Below, in pieces: positions 8,316 through 17,363 of a stretch of 35,345 nucleotides of DNA. The translations under genes were made by a program, and so were the position numbers. Position 1 is the first letter of the stretch; each line of letters starts with the position of its first letter. Source of the stretch: an uncultured Glaciecola sp. (GTDB taxonomy: Bacteria > Pseudomonadota > Gammaproteobacteria > Enterobacterales > Alteromonadaceae); contig CAJQOP010000058.1 of the NCBI GenBank assembly GCA_905479945.1, positions 1 to 35,345 on the forward strand, written 5' to 3'. Below the pieces are notes generated by a model. It had not been told where the DNA came from. It searched no databases and saw only the letters and a list, made by a program, of their open reading frames with translations.

Positions 8316-8391
8316 TAAAACATTCCTTTACAATGAATTTACAAAAAACATATATTTAGTCTACTCGATTTTATTTATTTGTATAGAAATC

Positions 8392-8616
8392 ATGATGATT
8401 TTTTATTGTGGTGCTAGTTTCATGTTCTGTAGTCGGGATAATGCCATTTCCATGCTCTCTTCATACTTCATACTTCATACTAATGAGAGTTTACGCCTCG
8501 TATCAGAACTTAATTATGCTGAGGATCAGGAACTTCCTAGAGAGAATATTATTTTGTCTGAAATTAAAGCTGAATTAGAATCCGAAGTGAAATCACTGAA
8601 TAGTCAACTTTCATAA
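8392..8616 (+). CDS. hypothetical 74-residue protein, uncertain
   Basis: An open frame from ATG 8392 to TAA 8616 lies between glgC and liuE, overlapping the liuE 3' end by 6 bases. The frame is open further upstream into glgC, but no ribosome site is visible there. The first third is hydrophobic and cysteine-rich. The last 40 residues are acidic and helical, ending in IKAELESEVKSLNSQLS, and look like genuine coding sequence. A three-copy 7-bp repeat (8461-8481) sits in the middle, so a copy-number change would shift the frame. It could be a small orphan gene, a frame-shifted remnant or chance. No family is recognised. Confidence 0.35.
   Translation: MMIFYCGASFMFCSRDNAISMLSSYFILHTNESLRLVSELNYAEDQELPRENIILSEIKAELESEVKSLNSQLS
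8461..8481. repeat. TCATACT x3 heptamer tandem repeat
   Basis: Three perfect copies of TCATACT lie at 8461-8467, 8468-8474 and 8475-8481, inside the hypothetical ORF 8392-8616. Seven is not a multiple of three, so slippage would switch the reading frame. Confidence 0.85.
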
Positions 8617-9507
8617 GGCAACGCCTACTTTTGAGCCATTTGGTCGCTTAAGTAGAGATGATATGTTTTTGCCTACCGCCACCAATTTGCTTAAATCTAT
8701 TCCGGTATCAATGCCCATATTGTGCAGCATATAAACTACGTCCTCAGATGCGACATTTCCTGAAGCGCCTTTTGCGTAGGGGCATCCACCAAGACCAGCC
8801 ACTGAGCTATCCACAATATGAACGCCAAGTTGCAAGGCTGTCAATATATTCGCAAGGGCTTGCCCATAGGTATCATGGAAGTGAACAGCGAGTTGATCAC
8901 TTGGAATTATTTCTAAGCAAGTTTCTATTAAAGCCTTTGTTTTAATTGGAGTGCCAACGCCTATTGTGTCGCCTAACGATATTTCATAGCAACCCATATC
9001 AAGCAGCGCTTTACTTACGTTTTTCACGTCTGCAACAGCAATATCGCCTTCATATGGGCAACCTAATACGCAAGACACATAGCCCCTTACTGGAATGTTA
9101 TGATTCTTTGCATGCTCTACGACCGGTAAAAAACGTTCTAGGCTTTCTTCTATACTGCAGTTTATGTTTTTTTGAGAGAAACTCTGTGATGCTGCGCCAA
9201 ACACGGCAACCTCTTGAACATTTGCTTGCATTGCAAGTTCGAGTCCCTTCATGTTCGGTGTTAGCGCGCTATAGCGAACATCCTTGACACGCTCTATTGC
9301 GCGCATGACTTCATCGGATGATGCCATTTGCGGAACCCATTTGGGGGACACAAAGCTTCCGGCTTCAATACGTTTAAAGCCAACTTGCGACAATTGATTA
9401 ATAAACGTAATTTTGTCTTGTGCGCTTAAGCTGGTTTTTTCATTTTGAAGACCATCTCTTGGGCCAACTTCAACGATTTGAACCGATTTAGGTAGCATAT
9501 CAAACAT
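8611..9507 (-). CDS. liuE: hydroxymethylglutaryl-CoA lyase
   Basis: The 298-residue TIM-barrel enzyme splits HMG-CoA into acetyl-CoA and acetoacetate, the last step of leucine degradation. The N-terminal VGPRDGLQNE (Arg17, Asp18) provides catalytic and metal-binding residues. HFHD at 209-212 gives the metal histidines, and GLGGCPYAKGASG (238-250) is the family signature with the reactive Cys242. Its start is 13 bases after the liuD stop, making it the last gene of the liuBCDE run. Length agrees with bacterial MvaB/LiuE. The sequence shows nothing unusual. Confidence 0.95.
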   Translation of the reverse strand: MFDMLPKSVQIVEVGPRDGLQNEKTSLSAQDKITFINQLSQVGFKRIEAGSFVSPKWVPQMASSDEVMRAIERVKDVRYSALTPNMKGLELAMQANVQEVAVFGAASQSFSQKNINCSIEESLERFLPVVEHAKNHNIPVRGYVSCVLGCPYEGDIAVADVKNVSKALLDMGCYEISLGDTIGVGTPIKTKALIETCLEIIPSDQLAVHFHDTYGQALANILTALQLGVHIVDSSVAGLGGCPYAKGASGNVASEDVVYMLHNMGIDTGIDLSKLVAVGKNISSLLKRPNGSKVGVAL

Positions 9508-9520
9508 AGGAACCTCTTAT

Positions 9521-11533
9521 TTAAACTGACTCAGCAGCCGTTATATCGATTAATGCAACACCACCACTAACCAAATCACTCGTATTAAAAAAGCACTCAG
9601 CTACCACGCCGTCATAAGGCGCTTTAATACTGTGTTCCATTTTCATTGCTTCGACAATGATAACTTGCTGACCTTTTTTCACTGCGTCACCAACTTTCAC
9701 CAACAAAGCGACAACGGTCCCATTCATTGGAGCCACGACTGCATTAATATGGTCGTCTTCACCCATTTCTCCAAAATCAGGCTGCTCAACCTTGGCGCTT
9801 AATATACCGTGTGGCGTAAACAGGCTAATTTGATTATCCACTAACATAACTGGATATTGGGTTTTGATACCATCGACAGTGCAGTGAAGAATGTCGTTTT
9901 CAATCGAGCCCGAAAGTGTGGGTTTTTGTTCAGCGTCTAGTCCAACGTTATGTTCGCCAATATCTAATATCCACTCTGTTGTGGAGGTTTTTGCTATGCT
10001 CAGTGCAAAAGCCTGCTCATTTATATTGAATTCAATATTCTCGCAATGCGTTAAATTACTGCGATAAGCGTCCTTGATATCCCACGGATGGTCGGTTGAA
10101 TTTGCGTTTAACTTAGCTTCAAACAATACATGGGCAAGCGCTATGTGAGGTAAATAAGTATTTGCATCAACCTCTGACTTGGTGCTAATGGAGTCACTAT
10201 GACGTTCAATAAAGTCGGTGGTTAATTTCGCCTCTTTAAACGGTGTTGAGGAAGCTATTCTTCTTAGATAATCTATATTGGTAACAACACCACCTATAGC
10301 ATAGTGCTGCAAACAAGTTTCAAGTTTAGAGAGTGCTTTTGCTCTATCTTCATCCCAAACTATCAACTTGGCGATCATCGGATCATAGTAAATTGATACT
10401 TCATCACCTTGCACAACACCTGTATCGACACGAACGTTTGCACCAGTTACGGGGGTTTTCAATAGATGTAATGTGCCGGTTGCTGGCAAAAAATCATTGT
10501 TTGGGTCTTCGGCGTAAACGCGAGCTTCAAACGAATGCCCACGCATTTTCAACTGATCTTGCTGCTTTGGAAGAATTTCATTATTGGCAACACGTATTTG
10601 CCATTCAACTAAGTCTTCTCCTGTGATCATCTCAGTAACAGGGTGTTCAACCTGAAGTCGAGTGTTCATTTCCATGAAATAAAAGCTACCATCAGGATTT
10701 AATAGGAATTCGACCGTACCGGCACCAGAATAGTTGATTGCAAATGCAGCTTTTAGTGCAGCTTCACCCATTTGACGGCGTAAATCATCAGACATGTTAG
10801 GTGCAGGTGCTTCTTCAATCACTTTTTGGTGCCGGCGCTGTATTGAACAATCGCGCTCAAATAAGTAAACCCCATTACTATGATTGTCACAGAATACTTG
10901 GATTTCGACATGTCGAGGTTCAGTTAAATATTTTTCAACTAGCATTTTGTCGTCATTAAAGCTCGACATGGCCTCACGTTTTGCGGCAGCTAAGGCATCG
11001 TCAAATTCTTGCTCTGACCATACTTGGCGCATACCCTTGCCACCACCGCCAGCTGTGGCTTTAAGTAAAACGGGGTAACCCATATCATTGGAGCTTTGTT
11101 TGATTAAGGTTGGGTTTTGATCGTCACCATGATAACCCGGTACCAATGGTACACCTGCATCTTGCATTATTTGCTTCGCTGCAGATTTAGAGCCCATAGC
11201 TTCAATTGCTTCAATGGTTGGGCCGATAAAAATAATGCCGTTTTGATCGCATGCTCTCGCAAACGCTGCGTTTTCCGACAAGAACCCGTAACCAGGATGA
11301 ATTGCATCGACCTTAAGTTCTTTGGCTTTCTGCAAAATGAAGTCACCACGTAAATAGCTATCTTTTGATGGCGCAGGACCTATAAAGATTGCCTCGTCAG
11401 CCTGCTTCACATGCAGTGCATTGATGTCTGCTTCTGAGTAGACTGCTACCGTTGCAATGCCCATTTCTTTGGCTGTTTTAATAACGCGACAAGCAATCTC
11501 GCCTCTGTTGGCAATGAGTATTTTCTTTATCAT
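9521..11533 (-). CDS. liuD: 3-methylcrotonyl-CoA carboxylase, biotin-containing subunit
   Basis: The 670-residue alpha subunit carries biotin carboxylase (about 1-445) and, at its C-terminus, the biotin carrier domain. The ATP-grasp glycine loop GGGGKGM is at 162-168. Further motifs are RDCSIQRRHQKVIEEAP and MNTRLQVEHPVTE. The biotin site is EAMKMEH with Lys631. Biotin is carboxylated here and the carboxyl group is passed by the LiuB subunit to 3-methylcrotonyl-CoA. The start is ATG 11533, which forms an ATGA overlap with the liuC stop. A longer reading from TTG 11545 adds only four residues and loses this coupling. Context separates it from the closely similar propionyl- and geranyl-CoA carboxylases. 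Confidence 0.95.
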   Translation of the reverse strand: MIKKILIANRGEIACRVIKTAKEMGIATVAVYSEADINALHVKQADEAIFIGPAPSKDSYLRGDFILQKAKELKVDAIHPGYGFLSENAAFARACDQNGIIFIGPTIEAIEAMGSKSAAKQIMQDAGVPLVPGYHGDDQNPTLIKQSSNDMGYPVLLKATAGGGGKGMRQVWSEQEFDDALAAAKREAMSSFNDDKMLVEKYLTEPRHVEIQVFCDNHSNGVYLFERDCSIQRRHQKVIEEAPAPNMSDDLRRQMGEAALKAAFAINYSGAGTVEFLLNPDGSFYFMEMNTRLQVEHPVTEMITGEDLVEWQIRVANNEILPKQQDQLKMRGHSFEARVYAEDPNNDFLPATGTLHLLKTPVTGANVRVDTGVVQGDEVSIYYDPMIAKLIVWDEDRAKALSKLETCLQHYAIGGVVTNIDYLRRIASSTPFKEAKLTTDFIERHSDSISTKSEVDANTYLPHIALAHVLFEAKLNANSTDHPWDIKDAYRSNLTHCENIEFNINEQAFALSIAKTSTTEWILDIGEHNVGLDAEQKPTLSGSIENDILHCTVDGIKTQYPVMLVDNQISLFTPHGILSAKVEQPDFGEMGEDDHINAVVAPMNGTVVALLVKVGDAVKKGQQVIIVEAMKMEHSIKAPYDGVVAECFFNTSDLVSGGVALIDITAAESV

Positions 11534-12324
11534 GTTTTTTTCCAATTTGGCGCTCGCTTTTCTAAAAACGCGGTTAAACCTTCTTGTCCTTCAGCAGAAA
11601 CACGAACTGAAGCGATTAAGTCACCTGTTTCATCAATCAAGTGCTCATCTATAGGGCGGTGACTAATATTGTTGACTAGGTGTTTAGCAATTGCGACGGA
11701 ACTTGGTCCATTTTTTAGAAGAGCGTTGACGATAGTTTCGATATTAGAATCTAGTTCTTCTTCACTTACCACTTCGCTAATTAGACCAATACGCCTTGCT
11801 CTTCTGGACGACATGACTTCGGCTGTCATGAAATAGCGCTTAGCTAATCTGGATCCAATTGCTCGAATTACATAAGGACTAATTGTTGCTGGAACTAAAC
11901 CCAACTTAACTTCACTCAAACAGAACTTACTAAGCTTGCTACCTACAGCCATATCACAACAGGCGACTAAACCAACACCGCCACCATAAACGGCACCCTG
12001 CACGCGAGCTATAGTGGGTTTATTTAAGTTATGTAATGCACTGAATAATTTTGCTAATTGAGTCGCATCTTGCTTGTTTTCATCAAGCGAGTAACTGGCC
12101 ATTTTCTTCATCCAGTTTAAGTCAGCGCCTGCACAAAATGATCTACCGTTGGCTGCTAAGATCATCACGCGAACAGCGTCGTTGTTCTCAATATACTCAA
12201 ACGCAGCGATGAGTTCAGCAATTACGATATCATCGAATGCATTGTGTATATGTGGTCGGTTGAGGGTCACCGTAGCAACGCCTCTCTCGTCAATTTCTGT
12301 TGTTATAGCTTGTGGTTCTGTCAT
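11530..12324 (-). CDS. liuC: enoyl-CoA hydratase family, probable methylglutaconyl-CoA hydratase
   Basis: A 264-residue crotonase-fold protein. ANGRSFCAGADLNWMKKMA forms the first oxyanion-hole region, VQGAVYGGGVGLVACCD the second, and CLSEVKLGLVPATISPYV carries the usual catalytic region. In this operon it should hydrate 3-methylglutaconyl-CoA to HMG-CoA. Its stop overlaps the liuD start (ATGA), so the two are translationally coupled. A 105-bp gap separates it from liuB upstream. Without the context, the family alone would not fix the substrate. Confidence 0.93.
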   Translation of the reverse strand: MTEPQAITTEIDERGVATVTLNRPHIHNAFDDIVIAELIAAFEYIENNDAVRVMILAANGRSFCAGADLNWMKKMASYSLDENKQDATQLAKLFSALHNLNKPTIARVQGAVYGGGVGLVACCDMAVGSKLSKFCLSEVKLGLVPATISPYVIRAIGSRLAKRYFMTAEVMSSRRARRIGLISEVVSEEELDSNIETIVNALLKNGPSSVAIAKHLVNNISHRPIDEHLIDETGDLIASVRVSAEGQEGLTAFLEKRAPNWKKT

Positions 12325-12429
12325 TTCTAATTCTCCAACTGTAAATCAAAGATAATCCCTTGGAATGCTGCACGATCAATTCAAATTACTTATTTCACAA
12401 AGTGCACGATTAGCATTGGATCCTCTGAT

Positions 12430-14037
12430 TTACATTCTGAATACACCAAACTTAGTCTCTTCAATTTCTTTATTATGTGAAGCTGAAATTGCTAAGCCTA
12501 AAATGCGCCTTGTGTCAGCAGGGTCAATCACACCATCATCCCATAAGCGTGCAGATGCAAAATATGGGTGGCCTTGCGTCTCATAAGTTTCTATGACAGG
12601 CTTTTTAACTGCTTGGTCTTGTTCATCACTCCAGTTTTCGCCAGCCCTAGTAGCCTGATCTTTCTTCACTTGAGCTAAGACGCCAGCGGCTTGTTCACCG
12701 CCCATCACTGAAATACGAGCGTTAGGCCACATAAACAAAAATCTCGGGTCGTATGCTCTGCCGCACATACCATAGTTTCCAGCACCAAAACTTCCGCCAA
12801 TTAAAATAGTGAATTTTGGCACTTTAGCGCATGCTACAGCGGTCACCATTTTAGCGCCATGCTTGGCGATACCACCGGATTCATATTGTTTACCAACCAT
12901 GAATCCCGTGATGTTTTGTAAGAACACTAATGGTATTTTACGCTGTGAACACAGCTCAATAAAGTGAGCGCCTTTTTGTGCTGATTCAGAAAATAAAATG
13001 CCATTATTGGCGACGATGCCTACGTTATAACCCTCAATACGGGCAAAGCCGCATATTAGGGTAGTGCCATATAAAGCTTTAAACTCATGAAATTCGCTAG
13101 CATCAACAACTCGCGCAATAACTTCTCTTACGTCATAAGTCTTTTTGCTATCTTTTGGAATAATGCCGTAAATTTCACTAACATCATAATGTGGCGCTAC
13201 TGAATCAAGTTTATCAGCGATTACTGGTTTACTTCTATTTAGCCTTGCTACTGCATCTCTTGCGATTTGAAGTGCATGATGATCGTTGTTGGCTAAGTGG
13301 TCGACAACACCAGATGTGCGACAATGCACATCGCCACCACCAAGCTCCTCGGCGGTGACTACTTCTCCAGTTGCAGCCTGGACTAGCGGTGGTCCACCGA
13401 GAAATATAGTACCTTGTTCGCGCACGATAATTGATTCGTCTGCCATAGCAGGAACGTAGGCGCCACCTGCTGTGCATGAACCCATTACTACCGCTATTTG
13501 GGGAATGTTTTGGGCGGATAAATTTGCTTGATTAAAAAAAATACGACCAAAATGCTCCCGATCGGGAAAGACCTCATCTTGTCTTGGCAGGTTCGCCCCG
13601 CCTGAATCGACTAAATAAATGCATGGCAGATTATTCTGCTCTGCAATAGTCTGTGCGCGCAGATGCTTCTTCACTGTCAGCGGGTAGTAAGTTCCGCCTT
13701 TAACGGTGGCATCGTTAGCAACAATAATACATTCGATACCAGAAACACGACCAATGCCAGCTACAACGCCTGCACAAGGAACGTAATCATCATATACCTC
13801 CCAAGCAGCAAGTTGAGAGATCTCCAAAAATGCGCTGTTCTTATCAATTAATGCATTAATACGGTCTCTTGGAAGCAACTTCCCACGATCTGTATGTCTT
13901 TTACAGGCTTTCTCTCCACCACCTTGTGATAGCTGACTAATTAATCTATTTAGATCGTCTACCTGCACTTGCATATGCTGCGTATTGTCAGCAAATTCTT
14001 TACTGTTTACATTTATTTTTGACTTTATCTTGGGCAC
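12430..14037 (-). CDS. liuB: 3-methylcrotonyl-CoA carboxylase, carboxyltransferase subunit
   Basis: The 535-residue beta subunit moves the carboxyl group from biotin to 3-methylcrotonyl-CoA. It has the two-lobed crotonase-like carboxyltransferase fold. N-lobe motifs include [30 protein letters not shown] and [21 protein letters not shown]-lobe motifs include [11 protein letters not shown] and [20 protein letters not shown]. The last of these and the [11 protein letters not shown] stretch are typical of methylcrotonyl-CoA rather than propionyl-CoA carboxylases. The partner is LiuD. Its start lies 251 bp from the liuA stop, an unusually wide gap for this operon. Confidence 0.95.
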   Translation of the reverse strand: MPKIKSKINVNSKEFADNTQHMQVQVDDLNRLISQLSQGGGEKACKRHTDRGKLLPRDRINALIDKNSAFLEISQLAAWEVYDDYVPCAGVVAGIGRVSGIECIIVANDATVKGGTYYPLTVKKHLRAQTIAEQNNLPCIYLVDSGGANLPRQDEVFPDREHFGRIFFNQANLSAQNIPQIAVVMGSCTAGGAYVPAMADESIIVREQGTIFLGGPPLVQAATGEVVTAEELGGGDVHCRTSGVVDHLANNDHHALQIARDAVARLNRSKPVIADKLDSVAPHYDVSEIYGIIPKDSKKTYDVREVIARVVDASEFHEFKALYGTTLICGFARIEGYNVGIVANNGILFSESAQKGAHFIELCSQRKIPLVFLQNITGFMVGKQYESGGIAKHGAKMVTAVACAKVPKFTILIGGSFGAGNYGMCGRAYDPRFLFMWPNARISVMGGEQAAGVLAQVKKDQATRAGENWSDEQDQAVKKPVIETYETQGHPYFASARLWDDGVIDPADTRRILGLAISASHNKEIEETKFGVFRM

Positions 14038-14178
14038 TGAAACACCTCGTATGTGATTGCTTTAAGGCAAATTGAGCATTAAATTTCCAATGCATGCTGT
14101 TAAGTGTCGATTGCTATCTTGCATTGTCATTATTTATTGCGCGTTACGTCTATAAATCTCGCCTTACGGCTGTAAATA

Positions 14179-14212
14179 GTAAATTGGGCTCAGCGAGCTA
14201 AGCGCAATTTAC
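14179..14212. promoter_or_regulatory. nested inverted repeat in the liuA-liuB gap
   Basis: GTAAATTG (14179-14186) pairs with CAATTTAC (14205-14212), and the enclosed bases contain a second small hairpin, GCTC-AGC-GAGC. It lies midway in the 251-bp gap between liuA and liuB, which otherwise holds no ORF I can support. It could be a partial terminator, an RNA processing site or an operator. There is no T tract. Confidence 0.4.
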
Positions 14213-14288
14213 ACAAGGTATCATCAGATTTGGTTCACTCGTACTAATCGACTGCCAACTTAGTAGGAATAAAAGACCAAATACCCCA

Positions 14289-15458
14289 CTAGCATGATTC
14301 TTTGAACAACTCTCTGCCAATTAACATGCGTCTAATTTCACTGGTACCAGCACCAATTTCATACAGTTTGGCATCACGCAACAAACGTCCTGTTGAGTAG
14401 TCGTTAATGTAACCATTTCCGCCTAGCAATTGAATCGCATCTAAAGCCAGTTTTGTTGCTAATTCAGCACTGTATAAAATCGCGCCAGCAGCGTCTTTAC
14501 GTGTTGTGTCGCCGCGATCACAAGAGCGAGCTACAGCATAAACATAGGCTCTGGCAGCATTCATTTGCGTATACATGTCGGCAACCTTTCCTTGGACAAG
14601 CTGAAATTCACCGATCGATTTGCCAAATTGCTTACGATCGTGAATATAGGGTATTACAACATCCATACAAGCTTGCATAATGCCTAAAGGACCGCCTGAC
14701 AATACAAGACGCTCATAGTCCAGACCACTCATTAATACTTTAACGCCACCGCCAATCTCTCCCACAATATTCTCTGCAGGAACTTCACAGTCTTGAAAAA
14801 CCAGTTCACAGGTATTGGAAGAGCGCATGCCCAATTTGTCGAGCTTTTGTGCTTGGGTAAATCCAGGGGTGTTTTTCTCAACGATAAACGCAGTTATTCC
14901 TTTTGCGCCCGCACTAACATCTGTTTTTGCATAAATAATGAAAACATGTGCATCAGGCCCATTGGTGATCCACATTTTATTGCCGTTTAATATGAACTTG
15001 TCACCTGCACGCTCGGCTTTAAGTTTCATACTAACAACATCCGAACCAGCGTTAGGTTCACTCATCGCAAGTGCGCCTATATGCTCACCAGAAACAAGCT
15101 TTGGTAAGTATTTTTCTTTTTGTGCTTGGCTACCGTTTTTAGCTAACTGGTTTACACATAAATTTGAATGTGCACCGTAACTTAGACCAATACCGGCAGA
15201 CGCTCTGGATATCTCTTCCATTGCCACTGTGTGCGCAAGATAACCCATGTCAGAGCCACCAAACTCCTCCGTAACAGTTACACCTAGCAGACCCATATCG
15301 CCAAATTTTGTCCATAGTTGGTTTGGGAACATGTTGTCTTCATCTGCCTTTTGCGCCAATGGCGCAATTTCACTCTGGGCGAAGTTGTATACGTGGTCAC
15401 GCAACATATCAATTTCTTCGCCAAGTCCAAAATTAAGGGTCGGGTAGGGCGCATTCAT
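14289..15458 (-). CDS. liuA: isovaleryl-CoA dehydrogenase
   Basis: The 389-residue FAD-dependent acyl-CoA dehydrogenase oxidises isovaleryl-CoA to 3-methylcrotonyl-CoA, passing electrons to ETF. Flavin and substrate motifs are [13 protein letters not shown] and [10 protein letters not shown]. The catalytic base is in [15 protein letters not shown], with Glu249 in the position specific to isovaleryl-CoA dehydrogenases, rather than the C-terminal position used by short- and medium-chain enzymes. The C-terminus has [12 protein letters not shown] and [14 protein letters not shown]. Its ATG overlaps the liuR stop (ATGA), so regulator and enzyme are translated together. Confidence 0.96.
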   Translation of the reverse strand: MNAPYPTLNFGLGEEIDMLRDHVYNFAQSEIAPLAQKADEDNMFPNQLWTKFGDMGLLGVTVTEEFGGSDMGYLAHTVAMEEISRASAGIGLSYGAHSNLCVNQLAKNGSQAQKEKYLPKLVSGEHIGALAMSEPNAGSDVVSMKLKAERAGDKFILNGNKMWITNGPDAHVFIIYAKTDVSAGAKGITAFIVEKNTPGFTQAQKLDKLGMRSSNTCELVFQDCEVPAENIVGEIGGGVKVLMSGLDYERLVLSGGPLGIMQACMDVVIPYIHDRKQFGKSIGEFQLVQGKVADMYTQMNAARAYVYAVARSCDRGDTTRKDAAGAILYSAELATKLALDAIQLLGGNGYINDYSTGRLLRDAKLYEIGAGTSEIRRMLIGRELFKESC

Positions 15459-15853
15459 AGATGATTACCTTTTTGTAGTTCGATTAGTTCTTCTTTACAA
15501 CGTGACTCCACGTCATCAAGTTCATTCATTAACGTCTGTATATCATTTAGCTGTTGATTTAAGACCGCTCGCTTTTGATCTGTCAAAGCTAGCATTGTTT
15601 CGAGCTGCGCGGCGCTGTTGGGATTAGTGTCATATAATTCGAACAGGGTCTTTATTTCGGCTAGTGAGAAGCCAAGTCGTTTACCACGTAAGATTAATTT
15701 TAGCCGAACTTTGTCTTTTAGGTGATAAATGCGGCTTTGTCCTTGCCTTTCTGGAGCGAGAAGACCTTGTTCTTCATAAAAGCGTATTGAGCGAGCCGTG
15801 ATATCAAAGTATTTTGATAACTCTCCAATAGAGTATTGCTCATTGTTCGTCAT
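15455..15853 (-). CDS. liuR: MerR-family regulator of leucine degradation (LiuR)
   Basis: A 132-residue MerR-family regulator with an N-terminal winged helix ([25 protein letters not shown]), a second DNA-contact region ([28 protein letters not shown]) and a C-terminal coiled coil for dimerisation (about 75-125). No metal-binding cysteine cluster is present, consistent with an organic effector. LiuR repressors control leucine and isovalerate catabolism in many gammaproteobacteria. The start is ATG 15853, with AGGG six bases upstream; a TTG at 15874 in the same frame lacks such a site. It heads the liu operon and faces a palindromic operator about 100 bp upstream. Confidence 0.92.
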   Translation of the reverse strand: MTNNEQYSIGELSKYFDITARSIRFYEEQGLLAPERQGQSRIYHLKDKVRLKLILRGKRLGFSLAEIKTLFELYDTNPNSAAQLETMLALTDQKRAVLNQQLNDIQTLMNELDDVESRCKEELIELQKGNHL

Positions 15854-15950
15854 GGTTACCCTTATTCTTTGCAAGCATCATGACATGGCCATGCAGACTT
15901 AATACAAACTTCTTTTTTATACTTTTTAAGCAGTACGTTTAATTTCAGCC

Positions 15951-15982
15951 TTTACGTTAACGTAAAGCTGGGTTAACGTAAA
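15951..15982. promoter_or_regulatory. probable LiuR operator (perfect 16-bp palindrome plus a half site)
   Basis: TTTACGTTAACGTAAA at 15951-15966 is a perfect palindrome. A second partial copy, TTAACGTAAA, follows at 15973-15982. The sequence agrees with the LiuR binding pattern as I recall it for gammaproteobacteria. It sits between liuR-liuA and the divergent thiolase gene and could control both directions. Confidence 0.75.
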
Positions 15983-16129
15983 GGGAAAGTGGGCTTTAAT
16001 TGAAAACATTAGTCTGGAATATAGACTCGCTTAATGGCAAAGGAGTTTAATCAACTTTGGCTATACTGCGTTATTTTGTGTATCAGGCAGTATATCAACT
16101 ATAATTCTATCAATAATAGGAAGAGTATA

Positions 16130-17302
16130 ATGAGTGATTCAATTGTAATTGTTGCAGCAAAAAGAACGCCAATGGGCGGTTTTATGGGGAGCATCTCGTC
16201 AGTTCCTTCAACAGAGTTGGGTGCAACGGCGATTCAAGCCGCAATCAATAATGTTGATGCCAGTGAAATTAGTGAAGTTATTATGGGCTGTGTGCTGCCC
16301 GCTGGACTGGGCCAAGCGCCAGCTAGACAAGCAACTTTAGGATCTGGATTACCTTTAGCGGTAGGTGCAACGACAATAAATAAAGTGTGTGGCTCCGGTA
16401 TGAAGGCAATCATGCTAGCGCATGACTTGATAAGTGCAGGTAGTGCGGATGTTATCGTTGCTGGAGGTATGGAAAGTATGAGCAATGCGCCTTATATATT
16501 GCCAAAAGCTAGAGCAGGTTATCGTATGGGCCATGGACAAGTTCTAGATCATATGATGTTGGATGGCTTAGAGAATGCTTATGACGGCTTAGCCATGGGA
16601 TGTTTTGCGCAAGATACTGCAGATTCAGAAGGTATTACCCGCGAACAGATGGATGAGTTTGCTCTAGCTTCATTGTCAAAGGCGAATCAAGCGATTGACA
16701 ATGGCAGCTTTATTGATGAAATTGCACCTGTTACTGTTCGCGGCCGCAAAGGTGATGTTGTCATTGACACAGACGAAGGGCCCGGGAATGCTAAACCGGA
16801 TAAGATTCCGGCACTGCGCCCAGCATTCAAAAAAGATGGTACGGTGACGGCTGCGAATTCGAGCTCAATTTCAGACGGTGCTGCGGCATTGTTAATTATG
16901 AACGCTTCAAAAGCAGCAAGTTTGGGCTTAAAGCCTTTAGCCAGAATAGTTGCTCATGCAACCAATGCTATAAAGCCAGAAGATTTCACGATCGCACCAG
17001 TAGGCGCAATTGAGAAAGTTCTAGTTAAATCAGGCTGGAGTAAGGATGATGTTGATTTATTTGAAATTAACGAAGCCTTCGCTATGGTAACAATGTTGAG
17101 TGTTAGTAAGCTTGGATTGGATTCAAGTAAAGTTAACATTAAGGGTGGAGCTTGTGCGTTGGGGCACCCAATTGGTGCTTCTGGTGCTCGTATTGTGGTA
17201 ACACTGATACACGCAATGAAGCAAAAAGGCTTTAAAAAAGGTGTAGCAGCATTGTGTATAGGTGGCGGTGAAGGGACGGCATTAGCTTTAGAGATGCTGT
17301 AA
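16130..17302 (+). CDS. acetyl-CoA C-acetyltransferase (thiolase)
   Basis: The 390-residue enzyme interconverts two acetyl-CoA and acetoacetyl-CoA. The acyl-accepting cysteine lies in NKVCGSGMKAIM (Cys87). The C-terminus has NEAFA, GGACALGHPIGASGAR with the catalytic histidine, and CIGGGEGTA with the second cysteine. Length matches biosynthetic-type or AtoB-like thiolases rather than FadA. The start is ATG 16130, with AGGAAGAG at 16118-16125. A longer in-frame reading from 16034 adds 32 residues of non-thiolase sequence and is rejected. Divergence from liuR and the shared operator suggest it belongs to the leucine regulon, using acetoacetyl-CoA after activation by an enzyme not in this window. 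Confidence 0.94.
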   Translation: MSDSIVIVAAKRTPMGGFMGSISSVPSTELGATAIQAAINNVDASEISEVIMGCVLPAGLGQAPARQATLGSGLPLAVGATTINKVCGSGMKAIMLAHDLISAGSADVIVAGGMESMSNAPYILPKARAGYRMGHGQVLDHMMLDGLENAYDGLAMGCFAQDTADSEGITREQMDEFALASLSKANQAIDNGSFIDEIAPVTVRGRKGDVVIDTDEGPGNAKPDKIPALRPAFKKDGTVTAANSSSISDGAAALLIMNASKAASLGLKPLARIVAHATNAIKPEDFTIAPVGAIEKVLVKSGWSKDDVDLFEINEAFAMVTMLSVSKLGLDSSKVNIKGGACALGHPIGASGARIVVTLIHAMKQKGFKKGVAALCIGGGEGTALALEML

Positions 17303-17321
17303 AGTTAACTACCTGATATAA

Positions 17322-17359
17322 CAAAAAGAAACCTAAAGCTTTGGTTTCTTTTTGTTTTT
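17322..17359. terminator. bidirectional rho-independent terminator
   Basis: CAAAAAGAAACC (17322-17333) pairs with GGTTTCTTTTTG (17343-17354) in a 12-bp stem, followed by TTTTT on the plus strand. The minus strand also has a T-rich run after the stem. It lies between the convergent thiolase and DUF342 genes and should end both. Confidence 0.85.
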
Positions 17360-17363
17360 ACCA

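Noticed and set aside
8658..9287. Two plus-strand ORFs of 95 and 113 residues
   Set aside because: Opposite liuE, rich in Cys/Leu/His/Arg, and without family resemblance; shadows of the real gene.
16000..16025. Sigma-70 promoter TTGAAA...TATAGA for the thiolase
   Set aside because: The spacer is only 14 bases, too short for normal use.
16034..16129. N-terminal extension of the thiolase
   Set aside because: Adds residues unlike any thiolase, while ATG 16130 has AGGAAGAG just upstream and begins at the normal family N-terminus.
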